64,000 nt of DNA from Malus domestica. Taxonomy: Eukaryota > Streptophyta > Magnoliopsida > Rosales > Rosaceae. Within the stretch, counting starts at the first letter, position 1, and every line of letters starts with the position of its first letter. The stretch spans positions 29,777,001-29,841,000 of the forward strand of contig NC_091669.1 in NCBI RefSeq assembly GCF_042453785.1, in the 5' to 3' direction. Under the pieces are notes generated by a model. That model saw only the letters and a program-made list of their open reading frames with translations, was not told where the DNA came from and did no database searches. Positions 10,920-23,297 of this stretch are shown here, piece after piece. The translations under genes and the position numbers were made by a program.

Positions 10920-13853
10920 TTAAGCTCGCCGCTTTTGCTCATCTTCATCTTCATCAGAGTCACCACTCTCACGAAACCGTGGATTTTTCTCCTGTTGCAG
11001 CAAATAAAAAATTAAAACGCCCGTCCTTCCTTCTTTATACTTTTTTGTTTCAATAATGAATGTATAATTGCCCCATGTTGCCATTCCAATGAAAAAGAGG
11101 AAACAGGAACATCAATGAACATGTGAAATGGCACTCTCAGTCATAGGGACGATACTACATTGCATGGCAAACAGGTTGACAATTGCAAATACCATATAAA
11201 TTAAGAGGATTCAAAACGAATTGGGACGTGAGTCGTAGAAATTACTGGTCTAGATTCGTGATCAGTGTTCTTCCGCGATTCAGAATCCGAGTTTCTCTTC
11301 GAGTTGTCATATGAGTGGCGGTCATCATCGCGGTGCCGTTTCCGAGGATAATCTGCTTCGGCAAACAAGTTTCAAATTAAATCAGTTGTTCAAAAAAAGT
11401 GTTAACAAGAACGGCCGAAACGATTGTACAAATCTAGTACACAAATCATAGGAATATTTTTATTAATAGGTACCTCTACCAGGCCGATGAGTGCCCCCGT
11501 AATTCGGACCTCCTCCATGTCTACCATCTGAACGATTTAAAACTCAAAAGCGTTCAGTGAGGAACTAAACTCTACTTTATACCACCATAGCAAACAGTTA
11601 TATTATGCATCTCAACAGGATCGCTACTAATGCTTGTAGTCCCTTCAGATAGTTGCATTCAATCCTGATGCAATGCATGAAGCTCCAGGTTCTATTTGTA
11701 GCCGTGAGACACAGATCAGTAGTTTTCCACCCACCCCCCCCCCCCCTATTCCACCTATTTTGCAATATGAATCCAATGTCTATATTTTCCAGCACTAAGT
11801 TTTTCTTCGAATTTGCTGGCTATTCAAATTTTCCAAATATGACACACCAAAATGCTAGAGAAATGAGATGTATTTCAATAATTGAGTGACTTTTTTATCA
11901 TGGGTTCACTAGTGAATAGGCAATAATTGAGTGACTTTGGAATCATTAAAGTGGCTATGCCCAGACTATTCTATTAAGTAGCGGTCGGAGACAACCTGGG
12001 TGCCTTCCCTATTCCAACAGGTCACAACACAATGAAAAGGTGTTTGACTTAATAAAGCTAAGAAATTTTCCCTCAGGTTAGGTCCACTCTCCATCTGGAG
12101 GATGCTTGACTGCATCATTTCAATTGAGATCTTTTGCTAAGGTAAGGTTGCAGTTGCCAGTACACAGTGCACCTGCAATCAACCTACTCGAAAATACTAA
12201 TGGAATCACATAAGCAAAGACAACCGATCCAGCAAAAGATCTAAATCTCTTGAACTATCTAAGTAGTTTAAAGCTGGAAACAGATCAAACAGTTTCAAGT
12301 AACTTACAGTGAGGTGGCATGACTGGAGGGAAAGATCCCAATGATCCAGTTCCATAATCAACAAGTGATCTTTGAGCTTCCAACTCTTTTTGAACTAACT
12401 TACCATACCCACCTCTACGTATAACATATTAAGGAAACAAAAGAGAAACGTTTTCTTCATCACGTATCCAATAATGTAGATAAATTATCCATCACCAGCT
12501 TATTTTTTAGAATGTGCTCTACTTTTTAAATAGAAAATGCTTCACAATAAGAAAAAGTGAACAGAAACACCACAAGTCAAATTCAGAGCAACTACTCAGA
12601 CTGAATGTCAGATAAAATTTAATCTGCAAAGACCTAATCACTTTACATCTTCTTCCTGCAACTCTAATTAAGTGGGATCACTATATTAAACGTGTACTTG
12701 GGTGGCAAATGACAATATGTAGATAAGCTTTTCAACTAATAAAATAAGAAAACAGCTGCTAGAGAATACACAAAGATAAAAAAAGAAAAGAAAAAGAAAA
12801 GAAACAAAAGGCAGAGGGAAAAAAAAGGTATATAAACTTGATGTCCATCCACAAAAGAATAGTGAAACAAAAAGTAAATCAGAATAGACACTCCTGAGCT
12901 AGAACTGGAGATGGATTGGCCATGTTAAAAAGTCGCTAATTTGGAATAGTTAAGATGAAATGAGACCGTAAATTATGGCAGCATAGTAGTGCCATAAGTT
13001 TAGCTTGGATAATCTATCTAGATTTAAAAGAAAAATAAAAGCTCGGGCCCCAATTTTAATCCCAAGGGAACAAGCAACATTTTAATTATAAACCATACTG
13101 AAGAAAGCTTTACCAGACATTCCAAACTAAAACAAAAGGATATCAGGATCATAATCAGTACGATATTCATCACGCACCTGCAAAACAGAGAAGATAAAAT
13201 CAAAACAATAAGAATGGTACATTTTTCCCATGACAAGAAAGCAGAGTAGAGTAATCAACCTGTCCACCACTTCGCCCACGACCCCATTGCCTTCCCTCTT
13301 GAAATCCCCAATCGAAATCCACACGAATAGGGCGATCATCAAGAATAGTCCCGCTTATATATTTTACAGCATCCTCAGTATCCTCTCGAGAATAGTACCT
13401 GTATATAAATTTTTCAGATTAGTCCTGCTAACACATATCTTGATAAACTATTTCCTTTCAAGACACTAACAGTACGAAGAAGACGGAGACTTACAAAACA
13501 AAACAAAAACCACAAGGCGTCTTTGTATTCTTATCCAAGCCCATAATTATCTTCTTAATTTCTCCGGCGCGAGAGAAGAGCTCATAAACTTGCTCTTCTG
13601 TCGTATAGAAGGACATATTCCCAATGTAAACAGTGGTTGATGCCAGGAGGGCTTGTTCAAATTCCTCCTGAGAACCGGGAAACCGTCTATCCCAGTACTG
13701 CGAGAGCTTCGATTGCTCCTAACAAAATTACAAAGGATAAAAAGCTGGTATGCTATCTTCATCAATCTTTGACAAAATAAAAGCGCCAGATTTGAAGTCC
13801 AACAAATGAGAGGGAGCGAAACTTAATAAATCTACCTTAAACAAGGAAGCCAT
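10920..13853 (-). CDS. CBP20: Nuclear cap-binding protein subunit 2 (CBP20)
   Basis: CBP20 binds the m7G cap of nuclear transcripts together with CBP80 and acts in splicing, microRNA processing and export. Eight exons (minus order): 13836-13853, 13495-13718, 13260-13398, 13144-13177, 12308-12418, 11474-11527, 11246-11352 and 10920-10991. Together they give 759 nt, 252 residues, close to the Arabidopsis length. The start [19 protein letters not shown] is typical. The single RRM includes RNP2 ([11 protein letters not shown], about residues 35-45) and RNP1 (CGFCFVLYYS). The tail is Gly/Arg-rich, ending [12 protein letters not shown]. All introns are GT-AG except the one between exons 4 and 5, which is AT-AC. 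A 5' UTR intron is likely, with a donor near 14055 and an acceptor near 13873. The frame is intact. Confidence 0.96.
12419..13143 (-). other. CBP20: U12-type AT-AC intron of CBP20
   Basis: On the minus strand the intron starts ATATCCTTTT (from 13143) and ends TTATAC (at 12419), the textbook minor-spliceosome termini. A branch-site-like TTCCTTAAT lies about 10 bases before the acceptor. Using these borders joins GAT CCT G to GT AGA GGT and gives the family sequence DPGRGGYGK. No GT-AG choice restores that frame. Confidence 0.92.
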
Positions 13854-14055
13854 GGCCGTGTGTAACCGAGGGCTAATCAGTCAGGTAAAATTGAAGAAAC
13901 AGTTGCAGAAATTTTATCAAATCTGCACTGAATAAGAGAGTATATAGAGAGAGAGAAAAAATAATGCGTGATAAAATCATTAGAGGAACGGCAGGTATTA
14001 GTTGATTGAAGCAACTATAAACCCTAATATTTTAGGTCGGAAGAGAGAGAGTACC

Positions 14056-14160
14056 TGGAACAGGAAGACGAAGAGGAAGCGGTAGCTTTGGCCTCTCTCG
14101 CGCGCGAGACTGGGAAGTGTAGACGGAGGAGGGATGAGGTTTACTCCCTTCTCTTTCTAC
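14056..14160 (-). promoter_or_regulatory. CBP20 5' UTR exon and promoter-proximal region
   Basis: On the minus strand a CT-rich leader ends in CCAG followed by GTACTCTC, a plausible 5' UTR donor. A matching acceptor lies about 20 bases upstream of the ATG. The exact transcription start cannot be seen. Confidence 0.4.
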
Positions 14161-14473
14161 TTTATTCAGCTTCGGGTGGATTCCCAAGTTCCCCACCGGG
14201 TCCGGGTCGGCATTTATTTATTTATTTATTTATTTATTGTTAATAATATTTTGCTTTTTATCTTTTTCAATTTCACCTAAACATAAATACAAGGCTCTTA
14301 GATATAAGGCATAAGTTTTGTACCAGGCCACTTAGTATTTAAATTTTTAAATTTGATTATCGTCAAAGACGAATTTGTAATATATTATGAGTGATGATAT
14401 GCCTACACCAATATTTTATTTCCTCATTCACCTTATATTTACACCCAACATAAAAAGTGAAAAAATACATCAA
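14161..14473. other. AT-rich intergenic sequence with an ATTT microsatellite
   Basis: A tetranucleotide run of ATTT units lies at about 14213-14239. The remainder is AT-rich and non-coding up to the Copia target site at 14469-14473. It separates the CBP20 promoter from the old Copia insertion. Confidence 0.5.
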
Positions 14474-14740
14474 TGTTGTAGGCCTATTTGATTGAACGAT
14501 CTAGGGTTTAGAGAGAGAGGTGTTCGGCAATATTGAGAGAGAAGAGAGATTGATTTAATTGTGAGATGTGTTTGATTCACCTCATTGTGCCTTTATTTAT
14601 AGTAGTAGGAATGATAAAACTTTTCCCTTTAGGATTACAATATTTAATAGGTAATCTAATCTTAATAGGAATATAAGATACTTTTCCAAATTCCCTTGGA
14701 TTTACACAATCACATTCATATTCTAAATATGACTGCAACA
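14474..14740 (-). repeat. 3' LTR of the old Copia element
   Basis: 267 bp with TG...CA ends. It is about 90 per cent like the partner by eye, with scattered substitutions and small indels. It is followed inward by a purine tract on the element strand. Confidence 0.92.
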
Positions 14741-15167
14741 CTCCCCCTTGAGTGTGTAAATACTCAACAAACCATCACATCAGATCTTTAGCAGATAAGG
14801 TAGAATAGTTGATGAAGTTATCGACACAACAGGTGATTGCGAATCTCAAATTTAAGTGAAGTATGCATTTGTAGTAAAACTCACAAAATCTCGCTATGGT
14901 AAAACCCAAGGCATGGGAAAACCCATAGACTAAGGAAAAAAGTGAGAAGTATGCATAATGTCTAAAACGAACGTCAAATTGGACGAATGTAGTGAACTCA
15001 ATGGAGTATGATCATCCCAGGATGGGTGCCTCATTAAAACCTCGTTAGGTAGCAAAAATCCAGTGTGAAAAAATGCTCCTAATCGTAGGAAAAAGAGTAC
15101 GTTAAGACCATGTGAGTATGCTTCTAGATACTCCCCTTAAGTTAGACATAACTTCTAAATAAAAGAA

Positions 15168-17808
15168 CTACAAGCGATTCAACTCAGATAATTTACGCAT
15201 ACCGATTCTTTGGACGAGCTTCTGAAATGTAGACTTGGGCAATGACTTGGTAAAGAGATCGGCCATGTTGTCTTGGGAACGAATTTGCTTGACTTCAATG
15301 TTCTGATGCTGCTGTTGCTGGTGTGAGTAAAAGAACTTTGGCGCTATGTGCTTGGTGTTGTCTCCCTTGATGTATCCCTTCTTCAGCTGCTCGATACATG
15401 TTGCATTGTCTTCAAAGATTGTCGTAAGAAGGTCAACGACTGATGTAAGACCACTAGTGCTTCGAATATGTTCCATAACTTTTCTTAGCCAAAAGCACTC
15501 ATGCGATACTTTATTTAGGGTGAGAATCTCAGCATATTTAGACGAAGTCGCAACTAGCGTTTGCTTGGTAGACCTCCAAGATATAGCGGTGTCTCTAACG
15601 GTAAAGACATAACCCGTTTGAGAACGTGCTCTATGTGGATCAGACAGATATCCAGCATTTGCGTAACCAACAAGGGGAGAATCAATCCGAGGGCCATAGG
15701 GGGTGGCAACACTTGGAGATTCGTGGGTATAGAACAAACCCAAATCCATAGTACCTTTGAGGTAGCAGAAAATGTCTTTAACACCATTCCAGTGCCTGCG
15801 TGTGGGCGCATTGTTGTATCTAGCCAATAGATTCACAGCGAAGGAGATGTCGGGTCTAGTGCATTGAGCGAAGTACAATAGAGCCCCAATTTCACTTAGG
15901 TAAGGAACTTTGGGTTCCAAAATCTCTTCATCATCCTCCTTTGGACGAAAGTGATCTCGTTTAGCATCTAGAGTTCGAATGACCATGGGTGTACTCGAAG
16001 GCTTCGCTTTATCCTCATTAAAATGTCGCAACACCTTTTGGGTGTAGTTCGATTGATGTACTAGGATTCCATCTAAACAATGCTCGATCTCTAAGTCGAG
16101 ACAGTATCGAGTTTTCCCAAGATCCTTCATCTCAAATTCCGATTTCAAGGGTGTAGCAATTTCCTCAAGCTCTATGGGAGTCCTAATGAGGTTCATGTCA
16201 TCGACATAAACTGCAACGATTGCAAATCTGGAATGTGACTTCTTTATAAAAATGCATGGGCATAGTTCGTTGTTCACATAACTTGTTAAATGTTCACTCA
16301 GACAGTTATAGCACATCCGCCCGGATTGTTTTAATCTGTAGAGTGACCTTTTCAACCTAATTGAGAGAGTGTTTCGTGGTTTAGAACTATTTGAACCAGT
16401 CAATGGAAGTCTTTCTGGAACTTTCATATAAATTTATGTATCTAGATCCCCATAAAGATACGCGGTTACCACGTCCATAAGCTGCATATTCAGGTTTTCA
16501 GAAACTACCAAACTGATTAGGTAGCGAAACGTTATAACGTCCATTACGGGGGAATACGCCTCCTCGTAATCAATCCATGGGCGCTGAGAGAAGCCTTGCA
16601 CTACGAGGCGTGCTTTGTATCGCACTATTTCATTCTTCTTATTATGCTTCCTCACGAAAACACACTTGTAGCCAACGGGCTTCACGCATGGTGGTGTAGG
16701 AATGATAAGTCTAAATACCTTACGTTTCACGAGCGAATCGAGTTCGACCTGGATTGCTTGTTTCCAGTTTGACCAATTGGTTCTACGTCGGTATTCATCG
16801 ACAGAACGTGGTTCAATGTCATCGCTGATCATGATGTCAGTAGCTATTGAGTACGCGAATGCATCGTCGACGATCATCTCATTCCTATTCCAAACCTCAT
16901 CCAATACTGTGTAGTGGACCGAAATCTCGCGATTCTTGAGAGGCCGGCATGTTTCATCTGAAGCATCACCGTAATCTAGAATAACCGCATACGTTGGAAC
17001 GAATGAGTGAGCGATGGTCGGATTCAAGCTAGGGTCATTAGTTGGTGCCATTTTCTTCTTCCAGGGTTGTGAATCCTTTGAACCAATGGGTCTTCCACGC
17101 TTCAGGGTCAGAGTAGATGATTGGTTAGCTGCCAATATACCTTGCCGCGTGGAAGGTGCTGCCTTCCCATATTCAGGGACGGTCCAGCCTTCCCAGGCGG
17201 GTTGTTGACATACACGGGGTACATCTATCCTTGCATGCGTGTTTGCAGCGGGTATGTGTGATCTTGTCACCTTTGCTAAATCATTAAAAGCATCCAGTTT
17301 CAGAGTGGGCAGTGTGGGGATCTAAATAAGACATAGTGGGAGCATACCACGACAATTTGCAGCATTATACGGGAACGTTAGCATGCTTATCTCCCCCTAA
17401 CAACGGGAAGACTATCTCATCAAAGTGACAATCCGCAAAACGTGCGGTAAAGAGATCTCCTGTCAAGGGTTCTAATTAGCGAACAATTGATGGCGAATCA
17501 TAATCGACATAGATTTCCATTTTTCTCTAAGGACCCATTTTGGTACGTAGCGGTGCTATTGGCACATAAATGGCACACTTAAACACTCGTAAATGCGAGA
17601 TGTCAGGCTCGTAACCAGTGACCAACTGTAACGGTGAATGTGGTTGGGTAGCGGTGGGCCTCAAACAGACCAACATAGCTGTGTGCAATATTGCATAGCC
17701 CCAGGCAGATACAGGCAGTTTGGTTTTCATAACCAAATTCCGAGCTATCAATTGAAGGCGCTTTATGAAAGCTTCTACCAGGGCGTTTTGGGTGTGAACA
17801 TGAGACAT
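15168..17808 (-). pseudogene. Copia pol remnant: integrase C-part, reverse transcriptase, RNase H
   Basis: Three open segments are separated by stops. 17527-17808 holds integrase (NALVEAFIKRLQLIARNLVM, equivalent to the usual NG(V/L)AEAFIKRLQ). 16434-17270 holds the N-part of reverse transcriptase (YKARLVVQGFSQRP, LMDVVTAYLYG). 15168-16427 continues with YVDDMNLI and the RNase H domain (SQTGYVFTVRDTAISWRSTK), ending near ADLFTKSLPKSTFQKLV. The stop between DLDT and IYMKVPE is a single nonsense codon. In RNase H the usual Asp of the CDAGYLSD-like motif reads as Asn (YANAGYLSD), which would remove a catalytic residue. Confidence 0.88.
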
Positions 17809-18051
17809 AAGATGTTCAACATTAATTCCTATTTACATGCAATAATTGTCAAAAGTCTATAACGTAAACTCTCCAGCGTTATCCAGTCGAATCGACTTGA
17901 TCGGATAATCAGGGTGGTGAGCCTTTAGCTTAATGATTTGAGCTAGGAGTTTATCAAACGCGGCGTTATGTGTGGACAACAAGCAAACATGTGACCATCT
18001 TGTCGATGCATCAACCAACACTATAAAATATTTAAATGGTTCGCAGGTTGG

Positions 18052-19983
18052 TTAGATTGGTCCACAAATGTCCCCTTGAATCCTCTGAAGAAATTTAGGG
18101 GGGATAATCTTTGTATATGAGGGTTGAGTATTCAACTTCCCTAAAGAACACGCTTTACATGGTAGGAGTCCAACATAGGGATGTAACTTATGCCTGTGTG
18201 AAGATTTGAGGATACGGTGCATCATGTCACATCCAGGATGTCCCAAACGATCATGCCAAAGCAACAAAGTGTCCGAGAACTCAGGCATAGGGTCGGCCAT
18301 ACTATGGGCTTCTATGCTGCGAATGGTTGTGATGTACAACCCATTCGACAAACGTTCCAACTTCTCATGAATATGCTTCTGGCCATATTCATACGAAGTG
18401 ATACAAAGAAATTCAGAACCATGATCTTCAGTGGTTTCAAGATGATATTTATTATCTCGAATATCTCTAAAACTCAACAACGTTCTTCCAGAACTTGGAG
18501 AATAGAGTGCCTCTTTAATGGTCAGAATTGTACCATTAGACAACATGATACGTGCCTTTCCGTATCCTTCAATCAGGTTGGATGGGCCTGAGAGAGTTGT
18601 CAAATGAGCTTTCTTGGGTATTAAGTTAGTAAAATAGTGTCGTTCACGCAAGATGGTATGCATGATTGCATTATCTGCCAGACAACTAACTTCCCTACTA
18701 GACATACCTAGAAATAAATTGATTGAATTGGTCACATGTATAAATATAAGTCCATTCATTCAATTAAGCAATTCGAGAAAATAATATCCATTCAAATAAC
18801 AATCCATAATTCAAAACAAACCAAAACCAAACAAATTATTCCAAATACACAGAAAAATTGTTCAAAATTAAACCATAAACCTAGCAAAATAGGGGGTAGG
18901 GCCGGCCACTCCCAGTGGGTTCGGCCACTAGGGGTAAACACCCTAAAAACATGTCTAATTTATTCATCCATAGGTGTTGACACCTCCTAGAAATCTGATA
19001 TCTTCATTGATGTAGTTGCATCTTCCATATGATCCACATGTGCAAAGTTAGACTCACGACGAGAATGATATTTGGCTATAGTCTCAGGGGAAGCTCGGCA
19101 TACGCGTGACCAATGATCCCTTGATCCACAACAATAACACATGTCCAGTTCAGTAGAAGCAACCTGAATGGGAGCTTTACCCTTATTCTTGAAGTTTGGG
19201 ACCTTAGGGGCGAGTGGTAGACGCTGCTGTGTCACATTTCTTCCCTTAGGTGCAACACGTTGTTGACCTTAGGCCTGTGGTTGGGCTTGCCGCCCATTGC
19301 CACGGCTACAACGATTCTTTCATCGTTTATGGCTGGTAGAATAGGTCGCATGCGTTTCAGGTGCGGCATTCGAGCCAGTGAATCGAGCTTGATGATTCTT
19401 CATCAAAAGTTGGTTCTGCTTTTCAGCAAAAAGTAAAACAGAGATCAAATCTGAAAACTTGGTGAATTTCTATGTCCTATATTGTTGCTGCAGGACAATA
19501 TTGGTGGCATGTAAGGTCGAATAGGTCTTCTTTAAGAGATCTGATTCGGTTACTTCCACTTTGTAAAATTTCAACAGATAATGAATTCTACAAACTTCAG
19601 AGTTGTATTCATTCACGGACTTAAAGTCCTGGAAGCGAAGATGCTGCCAGTCATGTCTTGCTTCAGGCAAGTATATGTTTTCTGGTGATCGAAACGGTCG
19701 GCCAGAGCAAGCCAGAGGGTGTGTGGGTCCTCCTCAGCGAGATACTCAGTCTGCAGTGCATCATGAATGTGTCTTCAGATGAAGATCATTGCAGCAGCCT
19801 TTTGAGCTTCGTCAATAGGTTTGTCGGCGATAGGTGCCTTGCAGTGAGATGGAGCTTCACGTCTTGAACCCACTTCAGATAGTTTCTTCTAGAGACTTCT
19901 AGAGTGGAGAAATTGAGCTTGTTCAAATTTGACATGTCCCTAAAACGGAGGGAGAAAACATGATTAGTCATATGGTAAGCCAT
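18052..19983 (-). pseudogene. Copia gag, zinc knuckle, protease and pre-integrase remnant
   Basis: 19786-19983 gives a gag start with LNKLNFSTLEVSRRNYLKWV. 19470-19670 continues with HLRFQDFKSVNEYNSEVCRI. 18987-19235 contains a CCHC knuckle (CYCCGSRDHWSRVC). 18052-18759 contains a protease-like LADNAIMHTIL, where related elements have an Asp-Ser/Thr motif, and the GAG-pre-integrase motif LLLWHDRLGHPGCDMMHRIL with the following CKACSLGK. Stops and frameshifts separate the pieces, so no complete Gag is made. Confidence 0.82.
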
Positions 19984-21367
19984 ATACCTATATCATATAA
20001 TATACAAGTTCTATAGACATGTAGTGGTTTAATTTATGCATGAAAACTACGGGTTTCATGTGGTATGTTTTGAATGAAAACTTCAGGTTTCAAATGCACT
20101 AAATTTGAAACTTTCAATTTAGTTTTATGAACAAGTAGTTCATAATGAGAGGTTCCTGCAAGAAACACAGAATGCAATATACTAACTAAGTGTAGTGGAT
20201 TTGAGGTTCTTCGGGAACTCAAGTGTGAAAGCTTCGTTACTACAAAAGTATGTGACAGTTCAGAGTATAAAAATAAATTGTTGAATCGTTAATGTCCAAA
20301 AGTGATATTCAGGTCAATAATTTTGGATTCATTATCAGATTAATAGATTGCAGGTCACTTTTAATTAATTCAATAAATTGGGCCATACATGGTCGATTGT
20401 AGAAGCTAAATAATATTAACATAATATTATTGGATCGAAAATATAGCCTTACAAATATTTGGGCTTGGTGTCGTGGGTTAGGGGGCACGGGTTGGGTGCC
20501 TTAAGCATAAGGCAAGGCCCAAAGGTCTTTGGATGGTGGTAGCATGCTTCAGACCCATTAAATTAGGCTCGAGAAGCGGGCTAAGGGTGCACGCAAAGCC
20601 CAGCGCAAAAAGCTGGCTTTGGTTGGGCACGGGTGGACAAAGACCAGCCTCGTGGGCTGGCATGTGGGTTCGAATGGGAGCCTAGCCGCATAGGCTAGCT
20701 TTCTATGTTGCGAACCGCAAGGAAACAAGGCCCAATCGAGTGGGCTAGCACCAAAGGTAACAGGTATGCGGGCCTGGGTGTGTGCGGGACAAGAACCCAA
20801 CAAGCAAAGCTTGTCGTGGGTTTGGTCAAGGTCTAGGAAGGTTGCAAGCCTCCACAAAGAGGGACCTAGGGCTGCATGCCTATTCCACTCAAGCAGGCCG
20901 AAAGCCTGGAGGTCCATGTAGGTGCAGCAAAGCCCAGAGGGCTGCTGCCAATGTTGTGCCGCATAGGTGGTGCCAAATTATGTCCAATTTCCCTTTTTTT
21001 ATTTTCAAAATTCCATAGGGTTTAGGAAAACCCTAAATATGCTTCTAATTTAATTTTGTACTTTGACTCACAAATTCCACATAACAATTTAATTGTGCGA
21101 TGCATGAAACAAATATATATATTAACAAATATATGAACATATACAATATATATATATATATATATATATCGAAAGGAAAATATTAACATAGAGGGGTTCA
21201 TGCATCATGGGGAATGTTTTCATGCTTCGTGGACGTTTCAAGTATCTTCTTTTATTTTAAGCGTACCTGATTAGCAGAAAACGGATAAGCCTTTGAATTT
21301 GGTGGATGATAGCCTCCTTCAACGATGCTTTAATTTCTCAGCTTATGGCAAGAGCGTGCTGATAACG
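19984..21367 (-). other. Leader of the old Copia element with a GC-rich block
   Basis: This is the untranslated leader between the 5' LTR and gag. 20460-20960 is strikingly GC-rich for this window, with repeated GGGCT and GGCTAGC-like words, while the rest is AT-rich and includes a TA microsatellite at about 21149-21168. ORFs called here on either strand have no recognisable content. Confidence 0.6.
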
Positions 21368-21636
21368 TGTTGTAGGCCTATTTGATTGAACGATCTAGGG
21401 TTTAGAGAGAGAGAGGTGTTCGGCAATATTGAGAGAGAAGATAGATTGATTTAATTGTGAGGTGTGTTTGATTCACCCCATTCTGCCTTTATTTATAGTA
21501 GTATGGAGGGTAAAACCTTTCCCTTTAGGATTATAATATTTAATAGGTAATCTAATCCTAATAGGAATATAAGATATTTTCCTAGATTCCCTAGGATTTA
21601 CACAATCACATTCATATTCTAAATGTGACTGCAACA
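21368..21636 (-). repeat. 5' LTR of the old Copia element
   Basis: 269 bp partner of 14474-14740. It includes ACTATAAATAAAGGCA on the element strand, a likely TATA region that is also found in the LTR at 63271-63528. Confidence 0.92.
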
Positions 21637-21641
21637 ATCAA

Positions 21642-22981
21642 CTATTTTTCTACCCACCATTATTTTCAAAATTACCCTACATATTTCTTTTTCAATTTTT
21701 TCTTGCTTTAAAAAAATTATGAAAAAAAACAATTATCACTAAATGAAAATACCCAATAACTCCAAATATCACCATAAGGCAGCAGCCCTCTCCCTATAAA
21801 ATTTGCAGAACCGTCACTACTGACTTCCCAAATCCCCAACACCTAGCGCCCCTCCTCTATCGCCAACCATCGCAACACTACCACGTCTCGAAAACCGCTC
21901 CAGTACCCAACTTCTATCGTTTCCAATTTGAATTCGTACCACACAAGAGAGAGTGTGATTAAATTGGAAGAGCTTCACTCATAGTTTGGTGTTGCACTGG
22001 CTTTCCCTAACATCAAATTCCTCCAAATTCAGTATATGGTAGGTATTCAAATTGTTCCAAAACACCAAACATGGTCCAAATTCAATGAGTGTCGGATCCG
22101 TGAGTCCCCTAATGTAATCTAGACTATGAGCTTCTCTCCTCATCTACCTCAACATTATAATAATCTTAAAGACTAACTTGCTCTACTCTCTGGTGAAGCT
22201 TGATCATATCTTCCTCAATATGCGCTTTATTGCGAGCCTTGAGGCTTTTGCTTTGTTAAGTCCCAATTCCCCCTCTTCCTGATAAGTTTAATTTCTAAAC
22301 TTCATTCCCCAGGAAAGCTTGTGGGGTTCATGATATTTTATTCGTTTTCTTATTTATGATATTTTAGGTTTTTTTTTTATTAGTATAACTAATAATTTGT
22401 TTAAAAAGAATCAATATAACTAATAATTATGTGGCAAGACATGATTGATTGGTCTTTAGGTCTTTAAAAGTCATTTTATATTAGAATAAATTTTTCAATA
22501 AAAGTAACGATATTATCTACGAGAGGGGTTAGGCTAAGCCTTGCAATGAATTAGTAATAATGTAATTCAAATTTGTCTTTACCAAGAATCGAACCTAAGA
22601 CCTGTCACTTATAAGTAAAAAGGAATACCACTAGACGGTAGTAAGACAACATTTTCTCCTTTTTAAAACTTGTTAAAAAAAATGGAGTTTTAACAATTGT
22701 TCACTTTTAACGAAAAATCACATTTTTACCTTTAACTGACACTATTTACTATACATTTAAAAATGACTTTTCGTTGAAAAAGAATTTTTTTTAAACTTTT
22801 TATTAGTTTTCCTTAAAAAAAAAAAAAGACGGTTGTTTAAATAATAATAATAATTTAGAGAATAAATAAGAACATTACTCAAAACAAAATGAAAAAGACC
22901 GAACTCTCAAACACGTCCCGAGTGTGAGTGGCAAGCATCCAAAACCCTAAATCCTCCTCCTCTGAGAAATAGTAAGAATCA
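21642..22981. other. Intergenic region upstream of the NFD6-like gene
   Basis: AT-rich sequence without an ORF I can support. It begins with the flank of the Copia target site. The last 80 bases before 22982 are probably the 5' UTR of the next gene. Confidence 0.4.
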
Positions 22982-23263
22982 ATGGCCACCTCAGCAGCCG
23001 CCAGATCCATTTTCCGCTCCTGCGCCGGCCGCAGCTCTGTCTGTGCTGCGCGTCTCGCCCCCGAAGCCAAAGCCGCCCGTTCCCCGTTTCGCATGGCCGC
23101 GAAGCGGGCTTCCTCTTCTTCTCCTTTTCCCGCTCTCCGGTCTCCTGTTCAATTGAGCTTCTGCGTGGAGTCGATGCTGCCCTACCACACTGCAACAGCT
23201 TCGGCTTTGATGAACTCAATGCTCTCTGTCACTCGCCACAGTTATGGCTGGCTTTCAGAAGGT

Positions 23264-23297
<34 letters not shown>

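Larger units (their letters stand above)
14474..21636 (-). mobile_element. Degenerate Ty1/Copia LTR retrotransposon
   Basis: LTRs at 14474-14740 and 21368-21636 flank a minus-strand gag-pol, and a 5-bp duplication ATCAA lies at 14469-14473 and 21637-21641. In element orientation each LTR runs TGTTGCAG to CTACAACA. The polypurine tract is the reverse complement of 14741-14754. The order protease, integrase, reverse transcriptase, RNase H is that of Copia. The LTRs differ at many positions and the reading frame has several stops, so this is an old, non-autonomous copy. The sequence right after the 5' LTR reads CGTTATCAGCACGCTC, which is not the common initiator-Met primer site. Confidence 0.95.

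Noticed and set aside
20478..21018. Protein-coding gene in the GC-rich block
   Set aside because: ORFs on both strands are open only because of GC-rich repeats, and the block lies in the leader of a Copia element.
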